This document shows, piece by piece, positions 27,991-38,967 of a stretch of DNA of 64,000 nt. How positions within the stretch are numbered: the stretch's first letter is position 1; each line of letters starts with the position of its first letter. Origin of the DNA: Triatoma infestans (lineage: Eukaryota; Arthropoda; Insecta; Hemiptera; Reduviidae); contig JAAEAF010000283.1 of the NCBI GenBank assembly GCA_011037195.1, positions 248,001 through 312,000 on the forward strand, written 5' to 3'. The notes below the pieces were generated by a model, which had not been told where the DNA came from, made no database searches, and saw only the letters and a program-made list of their open reading frames with translations. The translations under genes were made by a program, and so were the position numbers.

Positions 27991-29170
27991 CGAGGGTCAT
28001 TCAATAAAGGAACGAAATAATTTGCTATAGCTCAGAAATGGTACGTTTAATCCATAAAATAGTTTCACTGCATCAAGTTAGGCATCCTTGTACATAGTTT
28101 CTCATCAGCTGTTCGAGAGTAATTTGGTAAGCATAATCTCAAATAACAACTGAAGGAGATCTCGAGGAGCGGTCAATAAAATCTACATTTTTTTTTTTAA
28201 AATCTTTTCCAACGTTTCGACAAATTTATCGCCTTCTTCAGGGATAAAATTAGAAAAAAAATTGTTAATCGGTGTTACATATAAATTTCCATAGAACAAA
28301 CTAAACACAAAATATGTAATAAACACAAAATAAACAAAGAAAGTTGCTAACTATATGAGCTACATCATCAGAAATGAAGGTATGTGGTAGATGAAGAGGT
28401 TATTAAAAGGTAGTATTAGGGAAAGAAGTAATAACCTCTTCATCTACCACATACCTTCATTTCTGATGATGTATAGCTCATGTAGTTAGCAACTCTCTCT
28501 CTGTTTATTTTGTGTTTATTACATATTTTGTGTTTAGTTTGTTCTATGGAAATTTATATGTAACACCGATTAACTTTTATTTTTTTAATTTTGTCCCTGA
28601 AGAAGGCAATAAATTTGTCGAAACGTTGGAAAAGATTTTAAAAATAAGTGTAGATTTTATTGACCGCTCCTCGAGATCTCCTTCAGTTGTTATTAGATCG
28701 GTCGAGAAACTTTATTAACATAATCTCAAATGTATTCAGTTAACAATAGCGAGTCCGCTCGAGCATTATACGTCGGAAGAACAACGCTCAGTGATTAGGT
28801 TTTTATGTTGCAGAAAGTATCAATGGTAGTGAAATCCACGAAAGAATGTGGAAAGTGTATGGGAATAATTGTTTGAACCATTCGAACGTTTACAAATTGG
28901 TAGAACAGTTTAAAAGTTGCCATGTGGAATGTCTGTGACGAATAATGAAGTGGACGACCAGTTGAAGTTGTAACTTCCTTCCTCGAATCTCGCATTAACG
29001 CGTTAATTCAGGATAACAGGCTTATTACTGTTGAATTGATAGCTGAAGAAATGCACGCGAGTGTTGGAACTGGTCATAACATTATTCAGAATTAGCTGCA
29101 TTACAAGAAAACTTGTGTGAAATGGGTTCCAAGGCAAGTTAAGGACGCCCACAAAGAAACCAAGAAAAAA
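27991..29170 (+). mobile_element. Mariner-type relic carrying a palindromic insertion
   Basis: It starts CGAGGGTCATTCAATAAAGG after a TA. Downstream of the inserted palindrome (28145-28718) the transposase is traceable: SVNNSESARALYVGRTT, then decayed HTH sequence, then EDNRLI-like TVELIAEEMHASVGTGHNII and KKTCVKWVPRQVKDAHKETK. That covers the N-terminal DNA-binding half; the catalytic part and the right end are missing where the family H copy begins near 29171. Multiple stops. Confidence 0.6.
28145..28718. mobile_element. 574-bp palindromic (foldback) element with 13-bp target duplication
   Basis: Arms 28145-28404 and 28429-28690 are near-perfect reverse complements of about 260 bp around a 24-base loop; a 28-base tail (28691-28718) follows only the right arm. 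The insertion is flanked by CATAATCTCAAAT at 28132-28144 and 28719-28731. Each arm contains CCCTGAAGAAGGC..GTCGAAACGTTGG (plus at 28595-28630, reverse at 28208-28245). The asymmetric tail and a 13-bp duplication look more like a retroelement than a MITE; inverted arms with this motif recall Penelope-like terminal repeats. The frame at 28512-28718 encodes only the repeat. Confidence 0.75.
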
Positions 29171-29756
29171 AATGATAAAGCACACTTCCGGTTTACTAAT
29201 TTTCTTGAAACTCGGAATTATGGCTATCTATTTATTTCTAATTAACTTTGTTAAGATTGTAGAGTTTTATAATCAACTATAATAGAACTTTATAAACATA
29301 ACCTCGGCCCTTCCAACAAAAGCCCCCTTAACCTATTTTACAAAAAAGTCCAAACGAAAAGTCCACTTTACCAGAAGAAATGTTTCAAATAAAAGTTGTA
29401 GCTCTTTATATGTATATTTCAGATACTTGGTTTATGGAAAATCGTTGGAGCTGTTGTAAAGAAAATATCAGAAATCTAAAAAAATACATTTCAGTAAAAA
29501 CACACTTCCGGTCATCCGATTTCCTTCACATTCGGGGTATTTCAATAACAAATTTAATTCTAATTAATATTATTTAGATGACAGAATTCTATAGTAAACT
29601 GAAATAGCACTTTTGAGGAAAACCTAATCTCAAACCTCCCGCAAAAGTGCCCTTAAATGAATTCTTCTAGAGAAATGTTTTAAATTACAGTTGTAGCTCT
29701 TTGTATGTGTAGTTAATGTAATATGTTTGAATAAAATCGTTGGATCCATTTTTGAG

Positions 29757-29788
<32 letters not shown>

Positions 29789-30020
29789 CATTCTGTAAAG
29801 TGGTTACTTTCGGTTGAGAAACCTAAACCGAATATCAAGTTTGAACTTTCTACGATTTATTATTTTTGAGCTATATTGTACACATATTTACCCACTTTTT
29901 TTTTATCGGGGGGGGGGGGGCCAACGCACTGCGACCTCAATCAGGTCTATTGTGCTATGCCCCCTGGGTGCCACAGGCCTGCCCATAGCACCCGAACGGA
30001 TGCCCAGTTGAACATCCGTT

Positions 30021-31007
30021 CTACAATACCTCCATCAGGTTAAGATCCCTGAGGAATCCTAATACCCTTACGGGCTCTAGAGAGGGTATGTCCCCCTCCT
30101 CCACCTGGTAGCTGCCCAGGTTCCTGAACCTTCTCTGAGTGGCAGCCTCGCAGTCTGTTAGGAGATGTATTGGAGTTTCCTCCAACTCCCCACAGAATCT
30201 GCATGAGCTGTCACTTTCCAAGCCCAGCTTCACCAGGTGTCCTCTAAGTCGGCAATGCCCCGTGAGGAAACCCGTAAGTACGCGGAGCTTGTTCTTACTC
30301 AATCCAATGCAGGCCTCCGACCTCCGTTGGTTATAATTTCCCAAGCAGATCTTGGCCTGCCGCAACCCGGGGAGGGAGTACCAGAGTTGAGATCTCTTCG
30401 TCTCCTCCTCCTTCCTAAGTTCCTCTAACAGAAACTGGTCGCTAATCCCACAAAAAGGTTCCGGCCCCAGAAGTGGGGTCATAGCGCCTGTCTTGGCCAG
30501 GGCGTCGGCCATCTCATTCCCTTCAATGCCAACATGCCCCGGCACCCACCAGAGTGCAACTTTGTTCCTGCTGCCCAGATCGTTAAGTTTATCTAGGCAT
30601 TCCCAAACCATTTTAGAGTTAATGACTGGTGCACCCAGAGCTCCAATGGCTGCTTGACTATCAGAAAGGATTACAATCTCCTGATTCCTGTATCCCCTAT
30701 CGAGGTTAAATTGAACACATCTTCCGATAGCGTATATCTCCGCCTGGAAGATGCTGGGAAATTTACCCATGGGTTCCGAGTGCTTGATCCTTGGACCAAC
30801 CACCCCCGCCCCAGTCCCCTCGAGGGTCTTCGACCCATCAGTATACCATTTAATGGCATGTTCCTTGATGCCAAACAGAGCGGATCCCTCGCTCCACTCA
30901 CTCTTGGACCCTAGCTTCGACGAAAAATTTTTAGTGAAGCTGTACCTCTTACTCATACCGTCCCTAGGAAGGTGCCAGATGGGGGAGCCCAAAGGTGAGA
31001 ATACCAA
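30021..31007 (-). CDS. LINE RNase H plus C-terminal CCHC-like knuckle
   Basis: A 328-residue open frame. RNase H residues are complete: D in KWYTDGSKTLEG, E in FQAEIYAIGRC, D in VILSDSQAAIGAL, and H and D in VPGHVGIEGNEMADALAKTG. After a helical linker comes TGFLTGHCRLRGHLVKLGLE and the knuckle CRFCGELEETPIHLLTDC, then the end GFLRDLNLMEVL. The family role is removal of the RNA template during target-primed reverse transcription. The true protein continues upstream in another frame (30953-31342), so this is the 3' part of a longer ORF2 cut by a frameshift near 31000. Confidence 0.85.
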   Translation of the reverse strand: MVFSPLGSPIWHLPRDGMSKRYSFTKNFSSKLGSKSEWSEGSALFGIKEHAIKWYTDGSKTLEGTGAGVVGPRIKHSEPMGKFPSIFQAEIYAIGRCVQFNLDRGYRNQEIVILSDSQAAIGALGAPVINSKMVWECLDKLNDLGSRNKVALWWVPGHVGIEGNEMADALAKTGAMTPLLGPEPFCGISDQFLLEELRKEEETKRSQLWYSLPGLRQAKICLGNYNQRRSEACIGLSKNKLRVLTGFLTGHCRLRGHLVKLGLESDSSCRFCGELEETPIHLLTDCEAATQRRFRNLGSYQVEEGDIPSLEPVRVLGFLRDLNLMEVL

Positions 31008-31342
31008 CTCTCTAACCCCCAGCCCTTCCCCCCTCCTGCACCACTCCTGGAGATCCTAAGAAGAGCCCCCTTCGCCGCCCTTTCTACCACTAGGTACAAA
31101 GGTGACAGATTGAGGATAACCTCCATCCCGGCAGTGGGGCAAGTCCTCATAGCCCCCGTCATGCATAAGCATGCGAGCCGCTGTACCTTGTCAAGAGTTT
31201 TCCTGACCGATACTTCTTTGGTCTTCCTAAACCAAGCCACCGCGCCATAGGTGATAACTGGTCTCACCATCATGGTGTACATCCACCGTAGGATTCTCGG
31301 GGGGCATCCCCAGGATTTGTCCGCCATCCTCCTACATATCAT
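30953..31342 (-). pseudogene. LINE reverse transcriptase C-terminus / connection region
   Basis: Reads RMADKSWGCPPRILRWMYTM then VRPVITYGAVAWFRKTKEVS then KVQRLACLCMTGAMRTCPTA. This is the thumb/connection segment following the reverse transcriptase palm in I/R1-type ORF2 (VRP.I.YG...W motif and RTCPTAG motif). It is out of frame with the RNase H frame and 5'-truncated at 31358. Confidence 0.8.
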
Positions 31343-31616
31343 GAGGGCGCCAGTGGCCTATTTACCCACACAGATAACATTTTCTAAAAACCACTTTCTG
31401 GACTCAGGAGAGACTTCAAAACGGATATTTTCGGGAGAAAACTCGTTATCGGAAATTTGACACGATTACAATACTTCCTCTTACTAGGAGTAAGAGAAAG
31501 TAAAAAGTAAAAAAAATTGCTAATTATAAAACATTCAGTTAAAGTCGAAATTTCGATTGGTGGATTTAGATTAAGTTTAAGTTTTCTGCTGCGATTTTTT
31601 TTAAAATTTGATATAT

Positions 31617-31665
31617 TTTGTTCTCTCACTCTCTCTCTCTCACACACACACACTCTCACTCATCA
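31617..31665. repeat. (CT)n/(CA)n microsatellite
   Basis: CTCTCACTCTCTCTCTCTC then CACACACACACA. Simple repeat; no coding meaning. Confidence 0.85.
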
Positions 31666-31857
31666 CTCATACACAGAGCTTGCACTAGAAACAATATTTT
31701 CATACCCATGTGTTCCTAAGAAACTAAATTTACAAAATTTGATTAGATCGCTATAATAATTGCTATAGTAAGATAAGCAATAAGAAAAAATCAGAATTGT
31801 ATAAGTTCATTGCTAATTAATTCCAATATGATGATTAGGACCAATATATTTATTTAT

Positions 31858-32882
31858 TACTTTCTCTTACTCCTAGTAAGTGGAAGTATTGTAATCGTGT
31901 CAAATTTTCTATATCGAGTTTTTACGGGAAATATCTGTTTCGAGGTCCCCTGAGTACAAAAAAGTGGTTTTTAGCAAATGGTCTGTGTGTGTGTGTGTGT
32001 GTCTGTATGTATGTGAACAGCATAGCTTAAAAACGAAAACCCGTAGAATGTTGAAACTTGATATTCCGTCTAGGTATCACCATGGCATCTGACAGTGGGT
32101 CACCTGTCAAAATTCCTCAACCGGAAGTGCCACTTTACTTAGTGTTTTTTTTTTAAGTTTTTGCAATTTTCTCAAAAATGCTTCCAACGATTTTCTTCAA
32201 ACTTGGTATATCATCTACACATACAAAGAGCTACAACTTTTATTTGAAACATTTCTCTGGGCAAATTCATTTAAGGTCACTTATGGGGGAGGTTGGGGTT
32301 CGATATTGGGTTTTCATTGGGTAGTGGGTTAGGTTTCCATCTACAGTGCAATTTCAGTATATTAGACAATTCTCACAACTAAATAATCAGATTTAACTAT
32401 GTTGTTGAAATTCCGAGCTTGAAACAATTTATGATTACCGAAAGTGCGTTTACTTTACCACTTCACTAAATGATTTATTTTCTTTGTTGCATTGTTCTCA
32501 CAACTGGCTCCAACGATTTCCTTCACGCTACCAATATAAACTCGTCATGCAAACATCTACAACTTTTATTTGAACCATTTCTCTGGCAACGTTCTTCAAA
32601 TGACGCTTTTAGGGGAGGCCTGGGCTTATGTTTTCCTCTAAATTGCTCTCACAGTTGATTATACCATTCTAGCATCCAGCCATAATTACATAGCACTACA
32701 TCGGTGGCTGAACTTCCGAGTTTCAAGACAATTAGTAAACCGGAAGTGCGCCTTTACTAAACACAGCAGTTTTTCCTGCTTTCGACGGATTTCATTACAT
32801 TTGATACACAAACTATAAAATTTGTCACTTCTACTCTTGAGAACTGGAGTAAGAGAAAGTTGTGTGAGTGTTTCACACCAGA
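31858..32882 (+). mobile_element. Family H copy 5 (two-monomer form)
   Basis: Both ends are present (TACTTTCTCTTACTCC and TTTCACACCAGA). (GT)n is at 31983-32002. Boundaries near 32121, 32435 and 32740 give monomers of 314 and 305 bp. The last 400 bases have an unusual excess of T-to-C and A-to-C differences from the other copies. Confidence 0.8.
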
Positions 32883-34564
32883 TTTTTTTTTATAAATGCT
32901 ATTATACTATTTTATTAGTCCTGAATTTTCTCCGTTTGGTTTGGTTCTGATGTCATACGCTGATGTTACAATCTGGGTCTATCTGATCGATCTTCCATCT
33001 CTAGAAGAAGTCTTTAAAGCTGTTGGGGGCCACTCTATGAGAACAAATCTTTGCAAAAATAAATCTATCTAGCGTGTTTATTCTTCAGATTTCTTTTGAT
33101 TGATTAAAAAAAAAAAAAATTCGAAAAAGTAAATGGTGTAAACGTGAAGGTATTTTCAATTTCTCGCAGAAAGAGATAAATACGAATAAATTTTTTTCCT
33201 AAATTAATAAATGCTAAAATTTTTTAGGCTAAGAGGATAATTTGCAAAATAAAATGGGCATTTTTCCGCAAATTATAGAATTAAAAAAAAAAAAAAAAAA
33301 ATTAAAATATAGAAGTAAACAAATAAGTTTACACACATTATTCACCGAATTTTAATAGAATATATATATATATATATATATTTTAAGAAAACAAGGTGGA
33401 ATAATAAAATGCCTAATCTTAAATAATAATAATAAAAAAAATAAAATAAAATAAAAATCAATCATTTTGAAACATCGTTAATCAAAATTAAATTGATTAT
33501 AATCATTTATATTCAAATTAGTTTGGAAAGTTTTTTTTTAAAAATTTATTAGACTGCATTTATCAAAAAAACATGATTACAGCATCTTTAGAAATAGATA
33601 AATGATGGTGGGGAGATTTCATTTTAAATTCATACATTCGATATATATATATATTTTTTTAATATGACCTTATATGGGGATAAATCATTTAGAAAATGTT
33701 GTTGCTTAAACTGCAAGTCCATGCAATAAAAAAAAAAAAAACTCTCAAAAATCGAACTATATTCTATTTAAGTATCCAGGAGCATAACTATGATTTAGAA
33801 GGCTCCCTGCAAAATCATACATAAAAAAAAAAAAAAATTTTTAAATTATTTATTCATTTATTTCAATTTTATTTCAATACATGATATGTACACATCATCC
33901 ATCATATTACATATTCTTTCTTATTTGTTTGGGGGGATAAAATCAGAATTTACAAAAAGAAAATGAAAAGATAATGGAGTTTATACGTATTTAAATTTTC
34001 ACCGGTAATAGTGGATATGTATTTTACAATATTATAGATACAAAACATCTCTATAATAGCGCGTATAAAAACATCAAGAAACGCTGCGATTTGCAACTGT
34101 GATGCCATAGTAACTATAACATAGTAATTAAAGCCTATCAGGGTTAAGTTTTATGATCCTACATATGATTATAGAAAAGTACAATAAGGAACGATTTTTG
34201 GTGTAATGATTGTGAGCATGGACTTGTAACTGGGAGGCACCCCGCGCATAACTGCTAAATTTATTATCAATTTAAAAAATTCTAATAGTAAAGGATCTTG
34301 CTTTCACCCTGGTCCATGACATCTAATCTAGTAGCCTGAAAAAGTAGGCATTACTTTACTGAGAAAAGTACTAACATCTCATTTCAATTGATCTTATATG
34401 ATATATTAAGAAAAAAATCAGAATAATCTTTGTAATTATCTAAAACATTAATTTACGATCTTTTTTAAAAAATAATTTGTTTACTCCGTTTTGAGAGTTC
34501 TTGCATTCCGAGATATGTACGTCACTGCAGCTACAATAATCATAATCGTAATTTTAGCTTATCA
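32883..34564. other. AT-rich spacer with simple repeats
   Basis: (TA)n at 33360-33381, long A runs at 33103, 33282 and 33823, otherwise A/T-rich. No coding block or shared repeat recognised. Confidence 0.4.
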
Positions 34565-34835
34565 AGATATAACCCTATAGCGCAACAGCCCTTCATGGGC
34601 CAAGGCTTATCACACAGCGATTTGGATAGGGGGATGTGTGGTAAGCACGCCGCAGTTTCCACGAGGTTAGTTCCGGCCTTCGCTACCTAGGGCGCCACTA
34701 ATTGTAGCTTCCCAGTTTTTATTGTAGCTTCACGATGCTAGGTCAACATAGACTTTGCCCTCACGGGAATCGAACCCTGAAGTTTCGCACGAAAGTGCGA
34801 GTGCACTAGCCACTAGACCATCGCGTGAGCACTTA
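34565..34835 (-). repeat. SINE-B (tRNA-derived)
   Basis: In reverse: ATGGTCTAGTGGCTAGTGCA (box A region), GGGTTCGATTCCCGTGAGGG (box B at 34763-34785), then a body with CCTAGGTAGCGAAGGCC, CTGCGGCGTGCTTACC and GCCCATGAAGGGCTGTTGCG near the 3' end. The tRNA-like head is well kept, but the acceptor stem does not close cleanly and the body continues, so this is a SINE and not a tRNA gene. Confidence 0.7.
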
Positions 34836-36798
34836 TCAAGATATGTTTTAACCAAATAAAGAGTCTTGAAATTGAATGTTATAGATTTAAGATATAAAGA
34901 TAGACAAAAAGCTTTACTACAAATATACGTAAATATGTAATAATGAATAGAAGTTCCAATTTCATTAACATTATAACCTTCCTGCATTGATATGAAGATT
35001 TGGCGACTGATTGGGATAAGGCGAGGAACAATATGCAGAGAAAAAGGGAAAAACCTGCAGCTTTAGGAAAATATTAAGAAAGGATGTGTTTCAGTCTTTT
35101 ATGTCTGTAATGTATGGAGGAATCAACCACTGCTATAGGTGTGGTGCAGTGTGCGAACTGTTAGTGTAAGTGTTATTCTTCTTGGGCCACCAAGTTCTCT
35201 GAAGAAGTGGCTAATCACTTCAGTATTCAAGATCCTGGAATCATATGATGATGCTTTTAGAAAATAATCTTTTGCATGAAGAAGATTCGAAGATCACACT
35301 TTGGAAATCATCGTATTTTGGAAAAAAAGAGAAATTTATGTGGAGTTACAATATATTTTACGAATGCTGCACATCGTGTCGAAAAATTCTGTTTTCATGA
35401 TTAATTTCACTAAAAAGTAAAAAAAAAAATACATAAAAAGCTAAAGAAACTTCTATATACGGGTCACAAGTCAAATAGGGGTCATTTGAACCGCTCTACT
35501 TGTTTACTGCGTGAGAAAGATGGCAGCACCCCCTTTTGTGACCCCAGAACCTTTACAACAGCCCCAATTTAAAGGGGGAGACAATGTTCAATATCTCTCC
35601 CTTCCATTTATAGAACTTTATGACGCCATATTGAAATAGTTACAGTTTTGTGGGTAACTAAGTTTAGAGGGTTAAGATTTGTGGGTAAATAGTAGAAATT
35701 CTATTCTAAAATACATATTTTTAAAAAGTGATAATTTCAAAACAATTCCACAGGATATCTTGTTATTTTGAATTGTTGTTTATAATCTTAAATAATTTTT
35801 AGTTGGAATTTAAGTAAAATATAATTCTAAAGTCCAAATTTCCTTCTATATAATAATCATTTGAGCATTATCTTCTTATTGAGAAATAAAGAAATTACAT
35901 TCAGTAATTCAATAATTATCTATGTAGCAACTTACTTTTCAAAAAAATTCTAAATTGGAAGATCATACGCTGTCTTTGCAAATTTAAATTTAATAGCTTC
36001 TCCAAATATTAATACAATATTCGGGGAGGCAAATGGTAACGATCGTTAATAGAGGTTAGTTTATTTTCTTCCAGAGATATCAGCTTAAAAAAAAAAAACA
36101 AGAAACTTGCGAGAGACTAGCGGAAAGTGTGATTGAAGTAGGTTTTCATCTCACGTTCCGAGAAACTCGCATCACGTCATTATTAGTGCGTTGACAGCTT
36201 TTGTGCCTCTCCGTCCATCGCAAGACAACTTGGTCCCATATGAACTGATCAATACTAAGAACATACAAACGTTACAAAATCTACAATTTCTTGATAAGTG
36301 ATAGAATTGATTAATTCAATTGGTAAACTGCATCGTAACATGGGTCGAATAGTGGATCAACTGTGACACCGTCCTCGATCAGGACATTGATTATACAGAG
36401 GTCACAGAGCGCTTGATCACTTGCTTAAATCAAATCTAAATTCTCAGGAAATAATGATGACCACACGTGATGTTAGGCCAATGTTATCGACTATTATTCC
36501 TTCTTGCCATCAGGTCATTGTAATATCACCGATTGCAATGAACTTAAGCAATTTCATCTTGCTCAGAAATGTCTGGCGCAGCTCACAACTAAAAATTCAG
36601 TATTGCTATGTATGACTCGTAGACCAGCGACCGGTCAACGAGGTCATCTCCAAGAGGTTACAAATGGAAATCAGTAAATAGGAGGGAATGCATTGCAACA
36701 ACTAGTCGGCTTTAGAAGAAAGCAAAGTGTTGCATAGAAGATTTGCGGTGAGTCACATCAGAAGTAATGGCAGAAAAACATAAAAATAGAAAAAACAC
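34836..36798. other. Spacer with a possible short frame at 35520
   Basis: No gene recognised. At 35520-35639 an ATG in good context (GAAAGATGGCAGCACC) opens a 39-codon frame ending in TAG, with proline- and glutamine-rich start PPFVTPEPLQQPQF and then FIELYDAILK. No splice-linked partner or family was recognised. 36100-36760 is GC-richer but also unassigned. Confidence 0.3.
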
Positions 36799-36882
36799 TT
36801 GAGTTTCCGGGTTGTTCAATATAGGCGAAACGTCGGATATCTAGCAAACCATTGACGCGGCCTCAACCCGGAAATTCAAGTT
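36799..36882. repeat. Short inverted-repeat element with GAAACGTCGG motif
   Basis: ACTTGAGTTTCCGGGTTG (36799-36816) and CAACCCGGAAATTCAAGT (36865-36882) are inverted with one mismatch pair. Between them lies GGCGAAACGTCGGATATC. Together with 36883-37220, which has an open reverse frame of no known family, it may be the 3' end of a retroelement. Confidence 0.45.
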
Positions 36883-37399
36883 TTTTTCATGAAAATGGCC
36901 GCGGAAACCTAAAAGATCATATAAATATAATGAAGGAATCACGAAATGAAGTAGCTGCCAATTTGCCATGAAGCTGTTCCAGGATTTACAAAATTCTTCT
37001 TTTTCTCTTCCTAGTCCATGACTTCGGTTATTCAGCTTTTTTACAACGTGCGGTCCAGTATAAAAAGGCTGCACTAGTGTCTGATGTTGTTCGTTTAATT
37101 GGATATCCAGGGAAAACTTGAGAACAATCTCGGACGCGAACAATTTCTCCTCCTAATTTACACAGTTTACAGAATTCCTGCTGCCACGCGAATATTCTGC
37201 GAGGAATTACATTCTGCACTTTTATGAGAATACCGGAAGTGCACCCAGCTTCAGTCGGTTGGTTGAGTTATTTACTCCGCCAAACAGGGATAGCCTGAAT
37301 TTAATTTGACCGTGGGACTAGAAGTTATCCGACATTTCAATAGTAAGTGATTTAAAAAAACTAGTTTCTGTACATCAGCCACAAGGATCATATTAATAA

Positions 37400-37627
37400 A
37401 ATGGGAATAGCTAAGTGGTTAGCTACTGAACTCCTACGCAAAGGACCCGGGTTCGAGTCCAGCTGTGCTAGTCTTAGATTTTTTCTTCCTAAGAGCCTCT
37501 ACGCGATGATGGTCAGTGTTGTCTGTAACGAGAAAACACTATCCGGAGGCGGCAATGCTCTGAGAAGGCTCCGGGCGCTAAATGACCATAGATGTTGACG
37601 CGCCTTAAATTACAAAAAAAAAATAAA
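37400..37627 (+). repeat. SINE-A copy, plus strand
   Basis: Head GGGAATAGCTAAGTGGTTAG, box B GGGTTCGAGTCC, body CTTCCTAAGAGCCTCTACGC, GTCTGTAACGAG, GAGAAGGCTCCGG, and 3' end GACGCGCCTTAAATTAC followed by an A run. Nearly full length at about 225 bp. The frame at 37401-37598 is only SINE sequence. Confidence 0.85.
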
Positions 37628-37692
37628 ACTACTTCTAATTTTGTAAATGTAATTATATTCATTTGTATGATTTGTATGCATTTTGAATATTA

Positions 37693-38967
37693 CGAGGGTG
37701 GTTTGAAAAGTTCTCGGAATGTATTAGAAAGAAGTGTCTTACCTCGGTGGAACTGCTTTTATTTTTCAACATAGTCTCCCTGTAGACTAATGCATTTGGT
37801 CCAGCGATGTTCCAATGCCTTTATCCCATCTCGAAAATGAGATTCCTCCAGGCCTGCAAAGTACCTCTCCAATTCGGCTGTCAGTTCTTCCGTTGTAGGA
37901 AATCTCCGTCCACCGAGGAAAATTTTCAGCTTGGGGAAGAGATGAAAGTCTGATGGTGCCAAATCAGGTGAATAAGGTGGATGTGGCAACAATTCGTACC
38001 TCAGTTCATGAAGTTTTGCCATGGCAATAACACTTGTGTGCGGGCGGGCGTTGTCCTGATGAAAGATGACTTTCTTCCTTGCCAAACCAGGCCTTTTTTC
38101 GCGTATCTTTTCCTGTAGTTGGTCTAGGAGGTTTGCATAGTATTGCCCCGTAATTGTTTGGCCAGTAGGAAGATAATCTATCAGCAGAATGCCTTTTGCA
38201 TCCCAGAAAACTGAGGCCATGACCTTTCCGGCCGAACGTACTGCCTTTGCTTTCTTTGGTGGTGGTGACTCAGCATGTTTCCACTGCTTTGACTGCTGTT
38301 TTGTCTCTGGGGTATAGTAGTGGACCCAAGTTTCATCTGTAGTCACAAACTGGCGCAAAAAATCTTGTTGGTTGCGCTGAAAACGGGCCAGACTTTGTTC
38401 GGACATTTCCAATCTGGTACGTTTATGGTCCAATATCAAGAGCCGCGGCACCCATCTTGCCGATAATTTTGTCATTCCTAATTCTCCGGTTAAAATGTGA
38501 TATACCCGTTCAGATGACATCCCTATAGCTTCAGCAATCTCTCGCACTTTCAGTCGACGATCCTCCATGACCATTTTATGCAATTTTTGCGATAAATTCT
38601 GGAGTCATAGCACTTTTTGGCCGTCCACTATGCGGATCATCATCTAAGCTCTCCCGACCAAATTTAAACTCGCTGGCAACAGTTGAATATGAAGGAGCAG
38701 AGTCCCTCAGTGTGTTCCGAAAGTCGGCATGAATTTCCTTTGCTTTCATACCTTTCTTTACAAAGTACTTAATCACTGCTCGAATCTCAGTTTTTTTCCA
38801 TTGTCACAAATCACTACGCGGGAACAACAACAAAGAGTCGTCACTACCACTCTCCTGCAGCAAGAGCACTGACGCGCCACGTGTTCACTCACAAAGGATG
38901 TGTGATTATTGCGCGGGAACCTCGTTGCTCTAGCACTGACATCTAGCGGTTTTTCAAACCACCCTCG
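37693..38967 (-). mobile_element. Mariner element (family M1), 1275 bp
   Basis: Flanked by TA on both sides (37691-37692 and 38968-38969). Terminal inverted repeats start CGAGGGTGGTTTGAAAAGTT and, at the other end in reverse, CGAGGGTGGTTTGAAAAACC. One transposase is read on the reverse strand. Full-length architecture with small internal lesions. A truncated copy of the same family is at 54484-55153. Confidence 0.92.
37759..38801 (-). pseudogene. Mariner transposase (M1), D,D34D, frameshifted
   Basis: The N-terminal HTH region (IKYFVKKGMKAKEIHADF) is in one frame (38576-38776), and residues from HKMVMEDRRLKVREIAEAIG to the end are in another (37759-38583). Catalytic residues are intact: D in FVTTDETWVHYYTPE, D in IFHQDNARPHTS, and D in YSPDLAPSDFHLFPKL 35 residues later, the D34D spacing of mariner. 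Lesions: an extra A in a run just after the ATG at 38801, a 9-base deletion removing KWT in the HTH region, and the frameshift near 38580. It would cut DNA at the TIRs and insert at TA if it were intact. Confidence 0.9.

Larger units (their letters stand above)
29896..31358 (-). mobile_element. LINE family 1 insertion with 11-bp target duplication
   Basis: A 1463-bp 5'-truncated LINE lies between direct repeats TATTTACCCAC (29885-29895 and 31359-31369). Its tail is the T run at 29896-29903 in plus orientation, preceded by an unusual G run of 12 at 29909-29920. Gene order from right to left: end of reverse transcriptase, RNase H, zinc knuckle, 3' UTR. The preserved target duplication dates it later than the family H copy it splits. 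Confidence 0.9.
29171..31502 (-). mobile_element. Family H copy 4, split by a LINE
   Basis: Reverse-oriented. The 3' end (left) is truncated: it starts inside the last block before CACTTCCGGTTTAC at about 29185. Monomer boundaries are at about 29186, 29502 and 29812 (two monomers). The (GT)n region is interrupted by the LINE at 29896-31358, and the 5' end resumes to CTAGGAGTAAGAGAAAGTA at 31502. Confidence 0.8.

Noticed and set aside
30654..31059. Open frames on the plus strand opposite the LINE
   Set aside because: Shadows of the RNase H frame in GC-richer DNA; no domain is readable in them.
34740..34830. tRNA gene on the minus strand with box A and box B
   Set aside because: The acceptor stem does not pair cleanly and the sequence continues into a body shared with 17205-17340, so it is the head of a SINE.
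37401..37598. 65-codon open frame as a small gene
   Set aside because: It lies wholly within SINE-A and its composition follows the repeat.
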